This document shows, one piece after another, positions 55,254 to 63,076 of a DNA stretch of 64,000 nucleotides. The stretch is taken from contig JAGYJQ010000003.1 in the NCBI GenBank assembly GCA_018401935.1, positions 1 to 64,000 of the forward strand, read 5' to 3'. Position 1 is the first letter of the stretch. Each line of letters starts with the position of its first letter. A model generated the notes under the pieces. That model worked only from the letters and a program-made list of their open reading frames with translations. It was not told the origin of the DNA and made no database searches. The DNA comes from Balneolaceae bacterium. GTDB taxonomy: Bacteria; Bacteroidota; Rhodothermia; Balneolales; Balneolaceae. Made by a program: the position numbers and the translations under genes.

Positions 55254-56015
55254 TCATCTCGCCATCCATCCACCGTCTACAGTGAGTACATGTCCATTAA
55301 TGTAATCGGAAGCTTTTGAAGCTAAAAATACAGCAGCACCTGCTAACTGACCCGGCTCGCCCCACTTACCTGTAGGTATTCTGGTTGATATTTGAGCAAA
55401 TCGCTCTTCATTATCCTGGAGAGCTTGAGTATTGTCCGTTTTAAAATAACCTGGTGCAATGGCATTTACTTGTATTCCGTATTGCGCCCATTCATTAGCT
55501 AAAGCTTTAGTCAAACCAGCGATTCCGTGTTTACTCGAAGCATACGATGGAACAGTAATGCCACCTGAAAAACTTAGTAATGAAGCCGTATTTATTATTT
55601 TACCTTTTCCGTTTTTGACCATTTCTCTTGCAAAATGCTGAGCAATGATGAATGGCGCTGTCAAATTTATATCGAGCACTCTTTTCCAGGAATCTAAAGG
55701 TGTATCAATAGCTGGATAACGTTCTATGGTTCCTGCATTATTTACAAGTATTTCTACAAAACTGTGTTGCTTATCGACTTCTTTCAGTACAAGATTTAAT
55801 TCTTTTTCATTAGATAAATCAGCCGAATATGCCCAGGATTTCACCCCTAATTCTTGTATTATTTTTACCGTTTCATCAGCTGAACCTGGGCGCGATCCCA
55901 AACAAATTACATCGGCTCCAGCTTTTGCTAAGGCAATAGCCATTGCTTGTCCTAAACCTCTGCTTGCACCCGTAACCAAAGCGGTTTTTCCCGATAAATC
56001 AAACAATTCCTGCAT
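55254..56015 (-). CDS. kduD: 2-keto-3-deoxygluconate 5-dehydrogenase (SDR)
   Basis: 253 residues, short-chain dehydrogenase. TGASRGLGQAMA binds NAD, NNAGTIERYPA follows, and the catalytic Ser-Tyr-Lys set is in NTASLLSFSGGITVPSYASS followed by Lys. RYPAIDTPLDSW and the C-terminal VLTVDGGWMAR are typical of KduD. It reduces 3-deoxy-D-glycero-2,5-hexodiulosonate to KDG. Neighbours KduI and the DUF4861 gene; start of KduD overlaps the end of the DUF4861 gene closely. Confidence 0.9.
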   Translation of the reverse strand: MQELFDLSGKTALVTGASRGLGQAMAIALAKAGADVICLGSRPGSADETVKIIQELGVKSWAYSADLSNEKELNLVLKEVDKQHSFVEILVNNAGTIERYPAIDTPLDSWKRVLDINLTAPFIIAQHFAREMVKNGKGKIINTASLLSFSGGITVPSYASSKHGIAGLTKALANEWAQYGIQVNAIAPGYFKTDNTQALQDNEERFAQISTRIPTGKWGEPGQLAGAAVFLASKASDYINGHVLTVDGGWMAR

Positions 56016-57221
56016 TTAATTCACCACTACATTTATCGAATTACTTAAAACTCCAACTACATCCATACTGTATGTTTTAAACCAATCGTAATTTATATCC
56101 CCAGTGCGATTCCAATCGGCAGCATAGGCATACTCTAAGGTTCCATTACTTGGTTGCATCAAAATCAAATTAGTTGTCTTATGCTCAGAATGGAACTTTG
56201 GTTTATATCGATTAGCGACCATCAAACTCATTCCCAAAGAATGGCCTTGATCTGATTGATTTCCATTACTTAATAGAACGAAACCCTCACCAACCACCTC
56301 CTCATATTCAATCTCAGCTTGAGGATGTTTGACAATACCGGTTGCAAATAATAAACCTTCACTATCACCTTCTATCACAATGTGTTGTTTTGCATAATGA
56401 TGATCTGCATACACTTCAACTTTCATAGTGACTGTTAATGTTTTATTAAATACCTCCCAGTCCCTCCATATCAGCTCAAAACTACTTTTATGAGAAGTGT
56501 TTTGTAGAATTTTAAAATGCCTACTAGTCCAGTTATCAATTACCTTATATTTTCCATCTTGATAAGCAGAAAATGCCCCAAGACCTAAAGAGGTACCCAC
56601 TTTTAATACATCCGCACCCCAATCTTGAATCTGATGGTAATCTGTACTCACTGTATCTAACACAAGCGCTTCCACCGTTTTTCCAAAAATGTCCATTCTA
56701 CTTCTTTTATCTAAATATAATCTATATCCCACTTTATTAGACTCCCAAACTGGGCCTTCCATATGGGCATACCCACTTTTTTCTGTGGCATCGTCTGGAA
56801 TTAGTACATCCGTTTTGAATTCGAATTCTTTATCACTTAAAGAATACTGATCATCAATTGACGCAAGTAAAAATACCTGTGTCTTGTCCACAGATCTATT
56901 TTCAAGACTATTTCGCTGTACAATTAATTCTAGTTGAGCACTAGACAAAGTCGGGATCTGAACGTATAGGTAATCAACAAGTCCATTTTGGTCGGTATCA
57001 TCACAGCTGTAGTTAAATTTTATTTCGTTATTAGAAACACTATAAGCACACTCTGTATGCTGTAAACTAGTCTTTAATGGTATTTCTGCAATTACATTAT
57101 CAACGGTGTCATCCCCAGAAAATTCAACAAAAACCTGTTGACTGGAATTACCTGAACAAGTAATGATAAATGGTACTAAAACCAATACTAATAATTGTAT
57201 TTCTAGGAAATTTTTAAACAT
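56016..57221 (-). CDS. DUF4861 lipoprotein/periplasmic protein
   Basis: 401 residues. Signal with a Cys (LVPFIITC) fits a lipoprotein. The main part is the DUF4861 fold: SGYAHMEGPVWESNKVGYRL, LDKRSRMDIFGKTVEA, QDWGADVLKVGTSLGLGAF, and a late DWNRTGDINYDWFKTYS. DUF4861 proteins recur in PULs for ulvan, pectin and other uronate polymers, but their reaction is not established to my knowledge. First gene of the operon with KduD and KduI. A 13/16 LacI-type site lies 116 bp upstream. Confidence 0.8.
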   Translation of the reverse strand: MFKNFLEIQLLVLVLVPFIITCSGNSSQQVFVEFSGDDTVDNVIAEIPLKTSLQHTECAYSVSNNEIKFNYSCDDTDQNGLVDYLYVQIPTLSSAQLELIVQRNSLENRSVDKTQVFLLASIDDQYSLSDKEFEFKTDVLIPDDATEKSGYAHMEGPVWESNKVGYRLYLDKRSRMDIFGKTVEALVLDTVSTDYHQIQDWGADVLKVGTSLGLGAFSAYQDGKYKVIDNWTSRHFKILQNTSHKSSFELIWRDWEVFNKTLTVTMKVEVYADHHYAKQHIVIEGDSEGLLFATGIVKHPQAEIEYEEVVGEGFVLLSNGNQSDQGHSLGMSLMVANRYKPKFHSEHKTTNLILMQPSNGTLEYAYAADWNRTGDINYDWFKTYSMDVVGVLSNSINVVVN

Positions 57222-57336
57222 ATGGGCACGAAATTATACAAAAGCATCGAAATAATTGGATGTGTATATGTATCTGTTATTAGACTGTCTTTTTTACATG
57301 AGTTTGTTACTAATAATAAAAGATGTTTTTAATTAA

Positions 57337-57352
57337 AAGTAAACGGTTAAGT
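57337..57352. promoter_or_regulatory. Operator-like site upstream of DUF4861-KduD-KduI operon
   Basis: AAGTAAACGGTTAAGT, 13 of 16 matches to the palindrome at 27861-27876 and one mismatch to that at 38755-38770. It is 116 bp before the DUF4861 ATG, in the 174-bp gap after the beta-propeller gene. Confidence 0.6.
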
Positions 57353-57395
57353 AACTTTTTTTTAAACATACCAATTAGACCTATTTTACTTACTC

Positions 57396-58466
57396 TCAGT
57401 ATGAGTCGCACGATTTAATAAAAGACCCTTCTACATCTAACTCAGCCCCGGCGATTCCATATTCACCAGCAATAGAATAATACACGTATAAGCGCCCATC
57501 ATCGTATAAAATTGCTGGGTCTCTAAGCTCGTGTACCCTATGTTTTGCTGCCCCAGAAACAGATGATGTAATCGGCAAAGTACTTCCTTCATATTCAAAT
57601 TCAGTGGATATCAAATCAAATTCTACCCCCAATGTTATGTCTCCACTTTCATAATTACCTACATTTAAACTTCGCACTCGAATTCTCTCAGGTGTGTCTC
57701 CAATGATGGAATAGAGTACTATAATTTCATTTTCACAAGGTAAAACAGCAGTGTGACGTACCCCCTCAAAGAAGTAATAAGCTTCTGTTGGTGAATTAAA
57801 AATGTATTTAGAGTTCTGCCCTTTATATAGAACCCCTCCTATATTTTTATTTTTTGCAAGAGCAAACCATTCTCCTTGATACCGAAATACTCTAAAATAT
57901 GAGTGACCTAACAGATCTTCTGTTGGCTTAAATTTTAGTCCATTATCTGAAACAGCTACAAATGACCCCTGATTTCCAATTATCTCTACTTCTTTTTCCA
58001 AAGTCCGATGATAGTACATAATTATTTGTTCGGTTTCATGATCTACATGAACATCAGGGCTAGCTAAATGCCCCCTTTTTCTATTCCAAGAAGGGGCTAC
58101 ATCTTCAAAATCTAAAACACCTCCATCGTACCATTTCCAAGGCCCTTGTGGGGTTTCAGAATAAGCCAATCGAATAAATCGGCCACTATGATGACTAAAA
58201 TACATGTAATAAGCACCTAGTGGTTCTTTTACCCATTTTGGGACTCGTATCACAGATGGACCATTAACATTATCTAAAAAAGCAGCCTCATCGGGATGGG
58301 TTTCACCCGTTATTAATGGATTGTTTTCAAATCTATGCACAGAAAAAGAGTCACCGGTTAAGTAATTTTTCAAATTACTCTCTTTAGTCCCTTGAGCATA
58401 AAGCTCAAATCCACCCTGTATAAGGGTACATAAAAATAATAAATACAAATATTTATAACTGTTCAT
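57396..58466 (-). CDS. Secreted beta-propeller protein, putative polysaccharide-active enzyme
   Basis: 356 residues, signal ending FELYAQ. Repeated propeller blades: YYMYFSHHSGRFIRLAYSET, GHLASPDVHVDHETEQIIMY (His133, His140), IIMYYHR with His153, SYFRVFRYQGEWFALA (Tyr190), VRHTAVLPCENEI and VHELRDPAILYDDGRLYVYY. The blades resemble GH32/43/117-type propellers, and the His...His...Tyr layout recalls PL24/PL25 ulvan lyases from memory; I cannot confirm either. It follows a CRE-like palindrome (58490-58503) and stands at the 5' end of the minus-strand set, possibly separately transcribed. A 12/16 operator match lies inside its coding start (58348-58363). Confidence 0.7.
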   Translation of the reverse strand: MNSYKYLYLLFLCTLIQGGFELYAQGTKESNLKNYLTGDSFSVHRFENNPLITGETHPDEAAFLDNVNGPSVIRVPKWVKEPLGAYYMYFSHHSGRFIRLAYSETPQGPWKWYDGGVLDFEDVAPSWNRKRGHLASPDVHVDHETEQIIMYYHRTLEKEVEIIGNQGSFVAVSDNGLKFKPTEDLLGHSYFRVFRYQGEWFALAKNKNIGGVLYKGQNSKYIFNSPTEAYYFFEGVRHTAVLPCENEIIVLYSIIGDTPERIRVRSLNVGNYESGDITLGVEFDLISTEFEYEGSTLPITSSVSGAAKHRVHELRDPAILYDDGRLYVYYSIAGEYGIAGAELDVEGSFIKSCDSY

Positions 58467-58489
58467 TTTGCCCTTTAAAAAGTTGCTTT

Positions 58490-58503
58490 TGAAAGCGCTT
58501 CAA
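58490..58503. promoter_or_regulatory. Palindromic TGAAAGCGCTTCAA site
   Basis: Near-palindrome with core AAGCGCTT, in the form of LacI/CcpA-type sites. 23 bp before the beta-propeller ATG and 131 bp before the DUF1080 ATG on the other strand. Shares AAAGCGCTTC with 54241-54251. Confidence 0.4.
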
Positions 58504-58633
58504 TTATTTTTTAATTCAATTCCCGCCTTAATATATTAATCTATAGATAAACACAAAGTATTAGGCTAGCTACCATTTTTTTGTCTAATCATTATTAATA
58601 AAACGATTGCATCAATTACTAAGATTACTAACC

Positions 58634-59989
58634 ATGAAACAACATTCTCCTCTATTAGTTTTTTTCGCACTACTCATGTTTACCACAACTCAGTGTCAAT
58701 CGGCACAAGAACCTTGGGTCCCTTTGTTTGACGGACAAAGCCTTTCTGGCTGGACTCAGTATGGGGGACAAGCTGATTACGAGGTAGTAAATGGCGAAAT
58801 TCACGGATTTACTGTACTTGACTCCCCAAATAGCTTTTTATCTACTGAAGAAAACTATGGCGATTTCATCCTTGAATATGAGGTTTTCCCAAATCCAAAA
58901 TTCAACTCAGGGGTGCAAATTCGGAGTCAGGTAAATGAAAAAAATGTAGTATTTGGATATCAAGTTGAATTAGATCCTTCTGACCGTGCTTGGAGCGGTG
59001 GAATCTATGATGAACAACGCAGAGGTTGGTTGTACCCCCTCAGTAAAAATGAACCTGCTCAAAAAACTTTCCGACTTAATGACTGGAATAAAATTCGAGT
59101 AGAGGCCATTGGAAACTCGATTAGAACATGGATTAATGGAGTAGAAGCCTCTAGTATCCTTGATAATCAGACAGCCGAAGGATTTATTGGACTTCAAGTA
59201 CACTCTGTGCGTGGTGGAGAAGAAATGAAGGGCTTAGTTATCAAATTCCGAAACATAAACATTATCACAGAAAACCCGGAATTGTACACAACTGCTAAGC
59301 GTACTATAGAACAAAAAAATTATCTCATGAATACCATTAGTGAGGCAGAAGCCAAGAATGGATGGAAATTGTTATGGGATGGTAAGACAACAGCAGGTTG
59401 GCGAGGGGCAAAAATTAATGAATTCCCTGAGATCGGCTGGAAAATTGAAGAAGGGATATTGAAAGTAGTCGATTCTGATGGAGCCGAAAGTGCGAATGGT
59501 GGAGATATTATAACCACAGAAGCCTATGAAAATTTTGAATTAATGGTAGATTTTCGAATTACTGAGGGAGCCAACAGTGGCATTAAATATTTTGTAGATC
59601 CAACACTGAATATGGGCGCCGGATCCGCCATTGGTTGTGAATTTCAAATTCTTGATGACGCTCGTCATCCAGATGCAAAAATGGGGGTAAATGGCAATCG
59701 AACAATGGCTGCCCTTTATGATTTAATACCACCGGGCTACCGTAGAGTGAGTCGAATTGGACAGTGGAATAGAGCTCGTATTGTTGTGAATGGTAACCAT
59801 GTGGAACATTGGCTAAATGGAGTGAAAGCATTGGAATATACCCGTAATACCCCAATGTGGGATGCATTGGTAGATTACAGTAAATATGCCGATTGGCCCA
59901 ATTTCGGAAACTTCACTTCTGGTCACATTTTACTTCAAGATCATGGTGATGAAGTTCACTTTAGTTCCATAAAAATTAAAACACTGTAA
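58634..59989 (+). CDS. Tandem DUF1080 (3-keto-disaccharide hydrolase) protein, exported
   Basis: 451 residues from ATG 58634 (TTG 58607 is an alternative). Signal MKQHSPLLVFFALLMFTTT with Cys at QCQS. Two DUF1080 domains: one from VPLFDGQSLSGWTQYGG (about 35-200) and one from KLLWDGKTTAGWRGAKIN (about 230-451), each with GVQIRSQ/GIKYFVD and a late GFIGLQVHS/GHILLQDHG. Pfam names this fold 3-keto-disaccharide hydrolase; members act on 3-keto glycosides. Followed 12 bp later by a Tat-exported oxidoreductase that could make 3-keto sugars. Position outside the cytoplasm is indicated by the signal. Substrate unknown. Confidence 0.85.
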   Translation: MKQHSPLLVFFALLMFTTTQCQSAQEPWVPLFDGQSLSGWTQYGGQADYEVVNGEIHGFTVLDSPNSFLSTEENYGDFILEYEVFPNPKFNSGVQIRSQVNEKNVVFGYQVELDPSDRAWSGGIYDEQRRGWLYPLSKNEPAQKTFRLNDWNKIRVEAIGNSIRTWINGVEASSILDNQTAEGFIGLQVHSVRGGEEMKGLVIKFRNINIITENPELYTTAKRTIEQKNYLMNTISEAEAKNGWKLLWDGKTTAGWRGAKINEFPEIGWKIEEGILKVVDSDGAESANGGDIITTEAYENFELMVDFRITEGANSGIKYFVDPTLNMGAGSAIGCEFQILDDARHPDAKMGVNGNRTMAALYDLIPPGYRRVSRIGQWNRARIVVNGNHVEHWLNGVKALEYTRNTPMWDALVDYSKYADWPNFGNFTSGHILLQDHGDEVHFSSIKIKTL

Positions 59990-60001
59990 AAAAATACGTT
60001 C

Positions 60002-61330
60002 ATGAATTCATTAAACCGTAGATCTTTTTTAAAAAAGGGAGCAGCAGCTACCGCAGGTGGTATTCTAAGTCTCTCACTACCCTCGATCATTAGAGCATCT
60101 GCAAATGATCATATTCAATTTGCAGTTGTAGGTGTTCGAAGTCGAGGTAAAGCACTAAGTCAGGCAATCAATGCAACACCAAATTGTGATATTTCTTGGT
60201 TTTGTGACGTAGACGATACAATAATTGATGAACATAAAGCCTTCCATCAAGAACGAATTGGCTATGTTCCAAAGGTAGAAAAAGACTACCGAAAACTCTT
60301 AGAGAAGTCCGATATTGATGTAGTAGCGATTGCAACCCCAGAGCATTGGCATGCCCCAATGGCAATCATGGCCTTAATGGCAGGAAAACATGTGTACATC
60401 GAAAAGCCTTGCAGTCACAATCCTTGGGAAAATGAAATGCTTGTAAAAGCGCAGCAAGTATCGGGAAAATTATGTCAAATGGGGAATCAGCAACGCTCAT
60501 CCATTACTTCCAATATGGCTATCCAGGAAATTAGGGCTGGAATTATTGGGAAACCATATTATGGAAAAGCCTGGTACTCAAATACTCGCGGACCCATTGG
60601 TATTGGGAAAGAAATACCTGTACCTAGCACATTAGATTGGGATTTATGGCAAGGTCCGGCTCCGAGAGAGGCCTACAGAGATAACGTTCATCCCTACAAT
60701 TGGCATTGGTTTAAAACGTGGGGAACTGGTGAGATTCACAATAATGGAACTCACGAAATTGATATTTGTCGTTGGGCACTTGGGGTTACCATACCTCATA
60801 AAGTTACTTCATCTGGTGGCAGGTATCATTATAGTGACGATTGGGAATGGTTCGATACCCAAAATGCTGATTTTGAATTTGAAGATGGAAAAATGATTTC
60901 ATGGGAGGGTAAAAGCTGTAATGGACAAACTTTCTATGGCAGGGGGCGTGGTGCTATGATCCATGGCACTGAAGGAAGCATATTATTAGACCGTGCAGGC
61001 TATCTATTATTCGATTTAAAGGGAAATCTTATCAAAGAAGAAATAGAGGGAGAAAATAATGCAACCTCCACCGCTGATACTCTTGGTTTTGGGGGACTTA
61101 CGGTAAATCATATGCATAATTTCGCCGATGCCATACGAAATGGAGTGGCCTTAAATGCACCCATTGAGGATGCAAATATTTCAACTCTATTATGCCACTA
61201 TGGAAATATAGCATTAGAAACATCAGGAACACTTGAAATAGACACGAGCACCAGTAAAATCCTCAATAATCCAGCCGCAATGGAGCTTTGGAAACGAGAG
61301 TATGCTCCGGGTTGGGAGCCAAAAGTCTAG
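60002..61330 (+). CDS. Tat-exported Gfo/Idh/MocA oxidoreductase
   Basis: 442 residues. Clear Tat signal NRRSFLKKGAAATAGG followed by a hydrophobic stretch. Then AVVGVRSRGKAL (nucleotide site), VYIEKPCSHNPW (family Lys), GQMGNQQRS-like CQMGNQQRS, and HNNGTHEIDICRWALG with the conserved His. Like glucose-fructose oxidoreductase of Zymomonas it would be exported folded with bound NAD(P). Paired with a double DUF1080 protein, it suggests oxidation of glycosides at C3 outside the cytoplasm followed by cleavage. Redox recycling of the cofactor is unknown. Confidence 0.9.
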   Translation: MNSLNRRSFLKKGAAATAGGILSLSLPSIIRASANDHIQFAVVGVRSRGKALSQAINATPNCDISWFCDVDDTIIDEHKAFHQERIGYVPKVEKDYRKLLEKSDIDVVAIATPEHWHAPMAIMALMAGKHVYIEKPCSHNPWENEMLVKAQQVSGKLCQMGNQQRSSITSNMAIQEIRAGIIGKPYYGKAWYSNTRGPIGIGKEIPVPSTLDWDLWQGPAPREAYRDNVHPYNWHWFKTWGTGEIHNNGTHEIDICRWALGVTIPHKVTSSGGRYHYSDDWEWFDTQNADFEFEDGKMISWEGKSCNGQTFYGRGRGAMIHGTEGSILLDRAGYLLFDLKGNLIKEEIEGENNATSTADTLGFGGLTVNHMHNFADAIRNGVALNAPIEDANISTLLCHYGNIALETSGTLEIDTSTSKILNNPAAMELWKREYAPGWEPKV

Positions 61331-61393
61331 TGTGAGCTAAACTTCATTTGACTATATTCAATGTGCTTTAACCCACATCCAACCCATAGTCCT

Positions 61394-62347
61394 ATGATCA
61401 ATCGAAAAAAGTTTCTATCAACCAGTCTAAAAGGAATAGCAGCTGGGGCTACCTCACTTAGTTTATTTCCTAATGTGATTGCCAGGCCATCACCAACGAA
61501 TACGCTTAAGGATCCTATGGATGGTTCGCGTCAGCTTAGTGGATTTCAAGAACTGCGCAGAAATGTAGGACTGTTTACTGGTCGCGGAGGCACCATTGGA
61601 TGGCTCCATAATTCGGAGGCATTGGTAGCCATAGATACTCAGTTTCCGGATACTGCAGAGACCTTCATTAATGGAGTTAAAGAGCGCGGTGCGTCCTCTA
61701 TGGATTTGTTGGTAAACTCTCATCACCACAATGATCATACCGCTGGTAATGGAGTTTTTGCCCCATTTACCCAACATATTATTGCGCATGAAAACGTACC
61801 CGGCTATCAACGAAGTAGCAACCAGGATGCAGACGCAACACCAATAACAGCAGATCAGCGGTTTTCTTCGAAATGGTCTGGGGATTTTGGGGATGAAACA
61901 TTACATCTTATGCATTATGGTGCGGCACATACCGGTGGCGATACCGTTAGTTTTTTCGAAAAAGCACAGGTCGCACATCTTGGTGATTTGGTGTTTAACC
62001 GCGCTTATCCTTACATAGATCCCAGCTCAGGGGCTTCGGTTCAAAACTGGGTTAGAGTATTGAACACCATCGTGGAAGAACTACCTAAGGATACCTTATA
62101 TATATTTGGCCATGGACACCCTGAGTTCGGAATCACTGGAACTTGGGAAGACATTAACCGAAAAAAGGCCTTCCTTGAAGAACTACTGACGCTAGGAAAT
62201 GAGGCTATACTGGCAGGGAAATCAAAAGAGGAATTCGCACAAATGGAGGTTATACCCGGATTTGAGGAATTTGCTGCCCCAGGATGGCGACTACCCTTGT
62301 CCTATAACTTGAATATTGTGTATGACGAACTTCGTTCTGAATCCTAA
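61394..62347 (+). CDS. Exported metallo-beta-lactamase-fold hydrolase
   Basis: 317 residues from ATG 61394 (ATG 61361 in frame). The start is followed by INRKKFLSTSLKGIAAGATS, a Tat-like signal with RK. Metal motif SHHHNDHTAG (HxHxDH), then His in HTGGD, Asp in HLGDLVF and His in FGHGHPEFG. MBL-fold enzymes are usually Zn-dependent hydrolases; this one resembles the secreted glyoxalase-II-like/ SoxH-type group. Third of the plus-strand operon and convergent with the lipoprotein gene. Substrate unknown. Confidence 0.85.
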   Translation: MINRKKFLSTSLKGIAAGATSLSLFPNVIARPSPTNTLKDPMDGSRQLSGFQELRRNVGLFTGRGGTIGWLHNSEALVAIDTQFPDTAETFINGVKERGASSMDLLVNSHHHNDHTAGNGVFAPFTQHIIAHENVPGYQRSSNQDADATPITADQRFSSKWSGDFGDETLHLMHYGAAHTGGDTVSFFEKAQVAHLGDLVFNRAYPYIDPSSGASVQNWVRVLNTIVEELPKDTLYIFGHGHPEFGITGTWEDINRKKAFLEELLTLGNEAILAGKSKEEFAQMEVIPGFEEFAAPGWRLPLSYNLNIVYDELRSES

Positions 62348-62458
62348 ACAAGTTTTAGCTAAAAGAGGGGTAGAATACCTGCAGCCAAGGCTTTTTTAGA
62401 GGGCATCAAAAAGGCTTGTTTGCTTTTGGGATACTTCGGTGTTTTCAGCATGACTCTA

Positions 62459-62977
62459 TTAGTAATCTCTTCTGTACTGAAGGTCAATTCCTTCTCTGGA
62501 ATCTCCTGATTGGGTAAATACAACATCCCAGTACGGCTTTATTGAGGTCTGTAGTAAAAAGAACGTGTTGGGAGACCTACCAGCTAATTCATTAATAATA
62601 AAAAACTGCGACCGTTCCGAAAGGATCCATCCCGTTTTTAATGCTGGACCTCTGCCGTCAAAACCAGTTTGGTCAAATTCAATAATATCCATCCCCAAGC
62701 CCTGCATGGCCAATTCTTCAACTTCACTTTTTAACAACTCTTCCCATAAATAGGAATCCTGACTCACATAGCTAAAATAATCAGCTTGCCATATAGAGCT
62801 TGTATCTGTCGGGAATATTCTTTGTGTATCCATTAAACCTCTTTGAATGGGCGAAGGACTTATATACAAACCATCTTCGGTAAAGCCTTGATACGCTCCG
62901 TAATTAGCACATCCCAGACCAATGCTCAGGGACACCATCATTAAGATGAAAACTGATTGGATTCGTTTAATGCCCAT
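62459..62977 (-). CDS. Hypothetical lipoprotein
   Basis: 172 residues. Signal VFILMMVSLSIGLGC with the lipobox Cys at about position 23. Then mixed alpha/beta sequence (SSIWQADYFSYVSQDSYLWE, TGFDGRGPALKTGWILSERS) without a family I recognise. It follows the Omp85-family gene on the same strand with a 99-bp gap, so it may be part of an outer-membrane assembly unit. Function unknown. Confidence 0.65.
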   Translation of the reverse strand: MGIKRIQSVFILMMVSLSIGLGCANYGAYQGFTEDGLYISPSPIQRGLMDTQRIFPTDTSSIWQADYFSYVSQDSYLWEELLKSEVEELAMQGLGMDIIEFDQTGFDGRGPALKTGWILSERSQFFIINELAGRSPNTFFLLQTSIKPYWDVVFTQSGDSREGIDLQYRRDY

Positions 62978-63076
62978 ATGATATGTTGTACGGTATAGGT
63001 TGTAGTATTAGTACTAAATAAGAGATCACAAAAGTCGACATGTCAAACCTCCATAAATTATTCCTTAGAATCCTCA

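Noticed and set aside
58348-58363. Further LacI-type operator (12/16)
   Set aside because: Lies about 100 bp inside the beta-propeller gene and only one half is conserved; kept out of the operator set.
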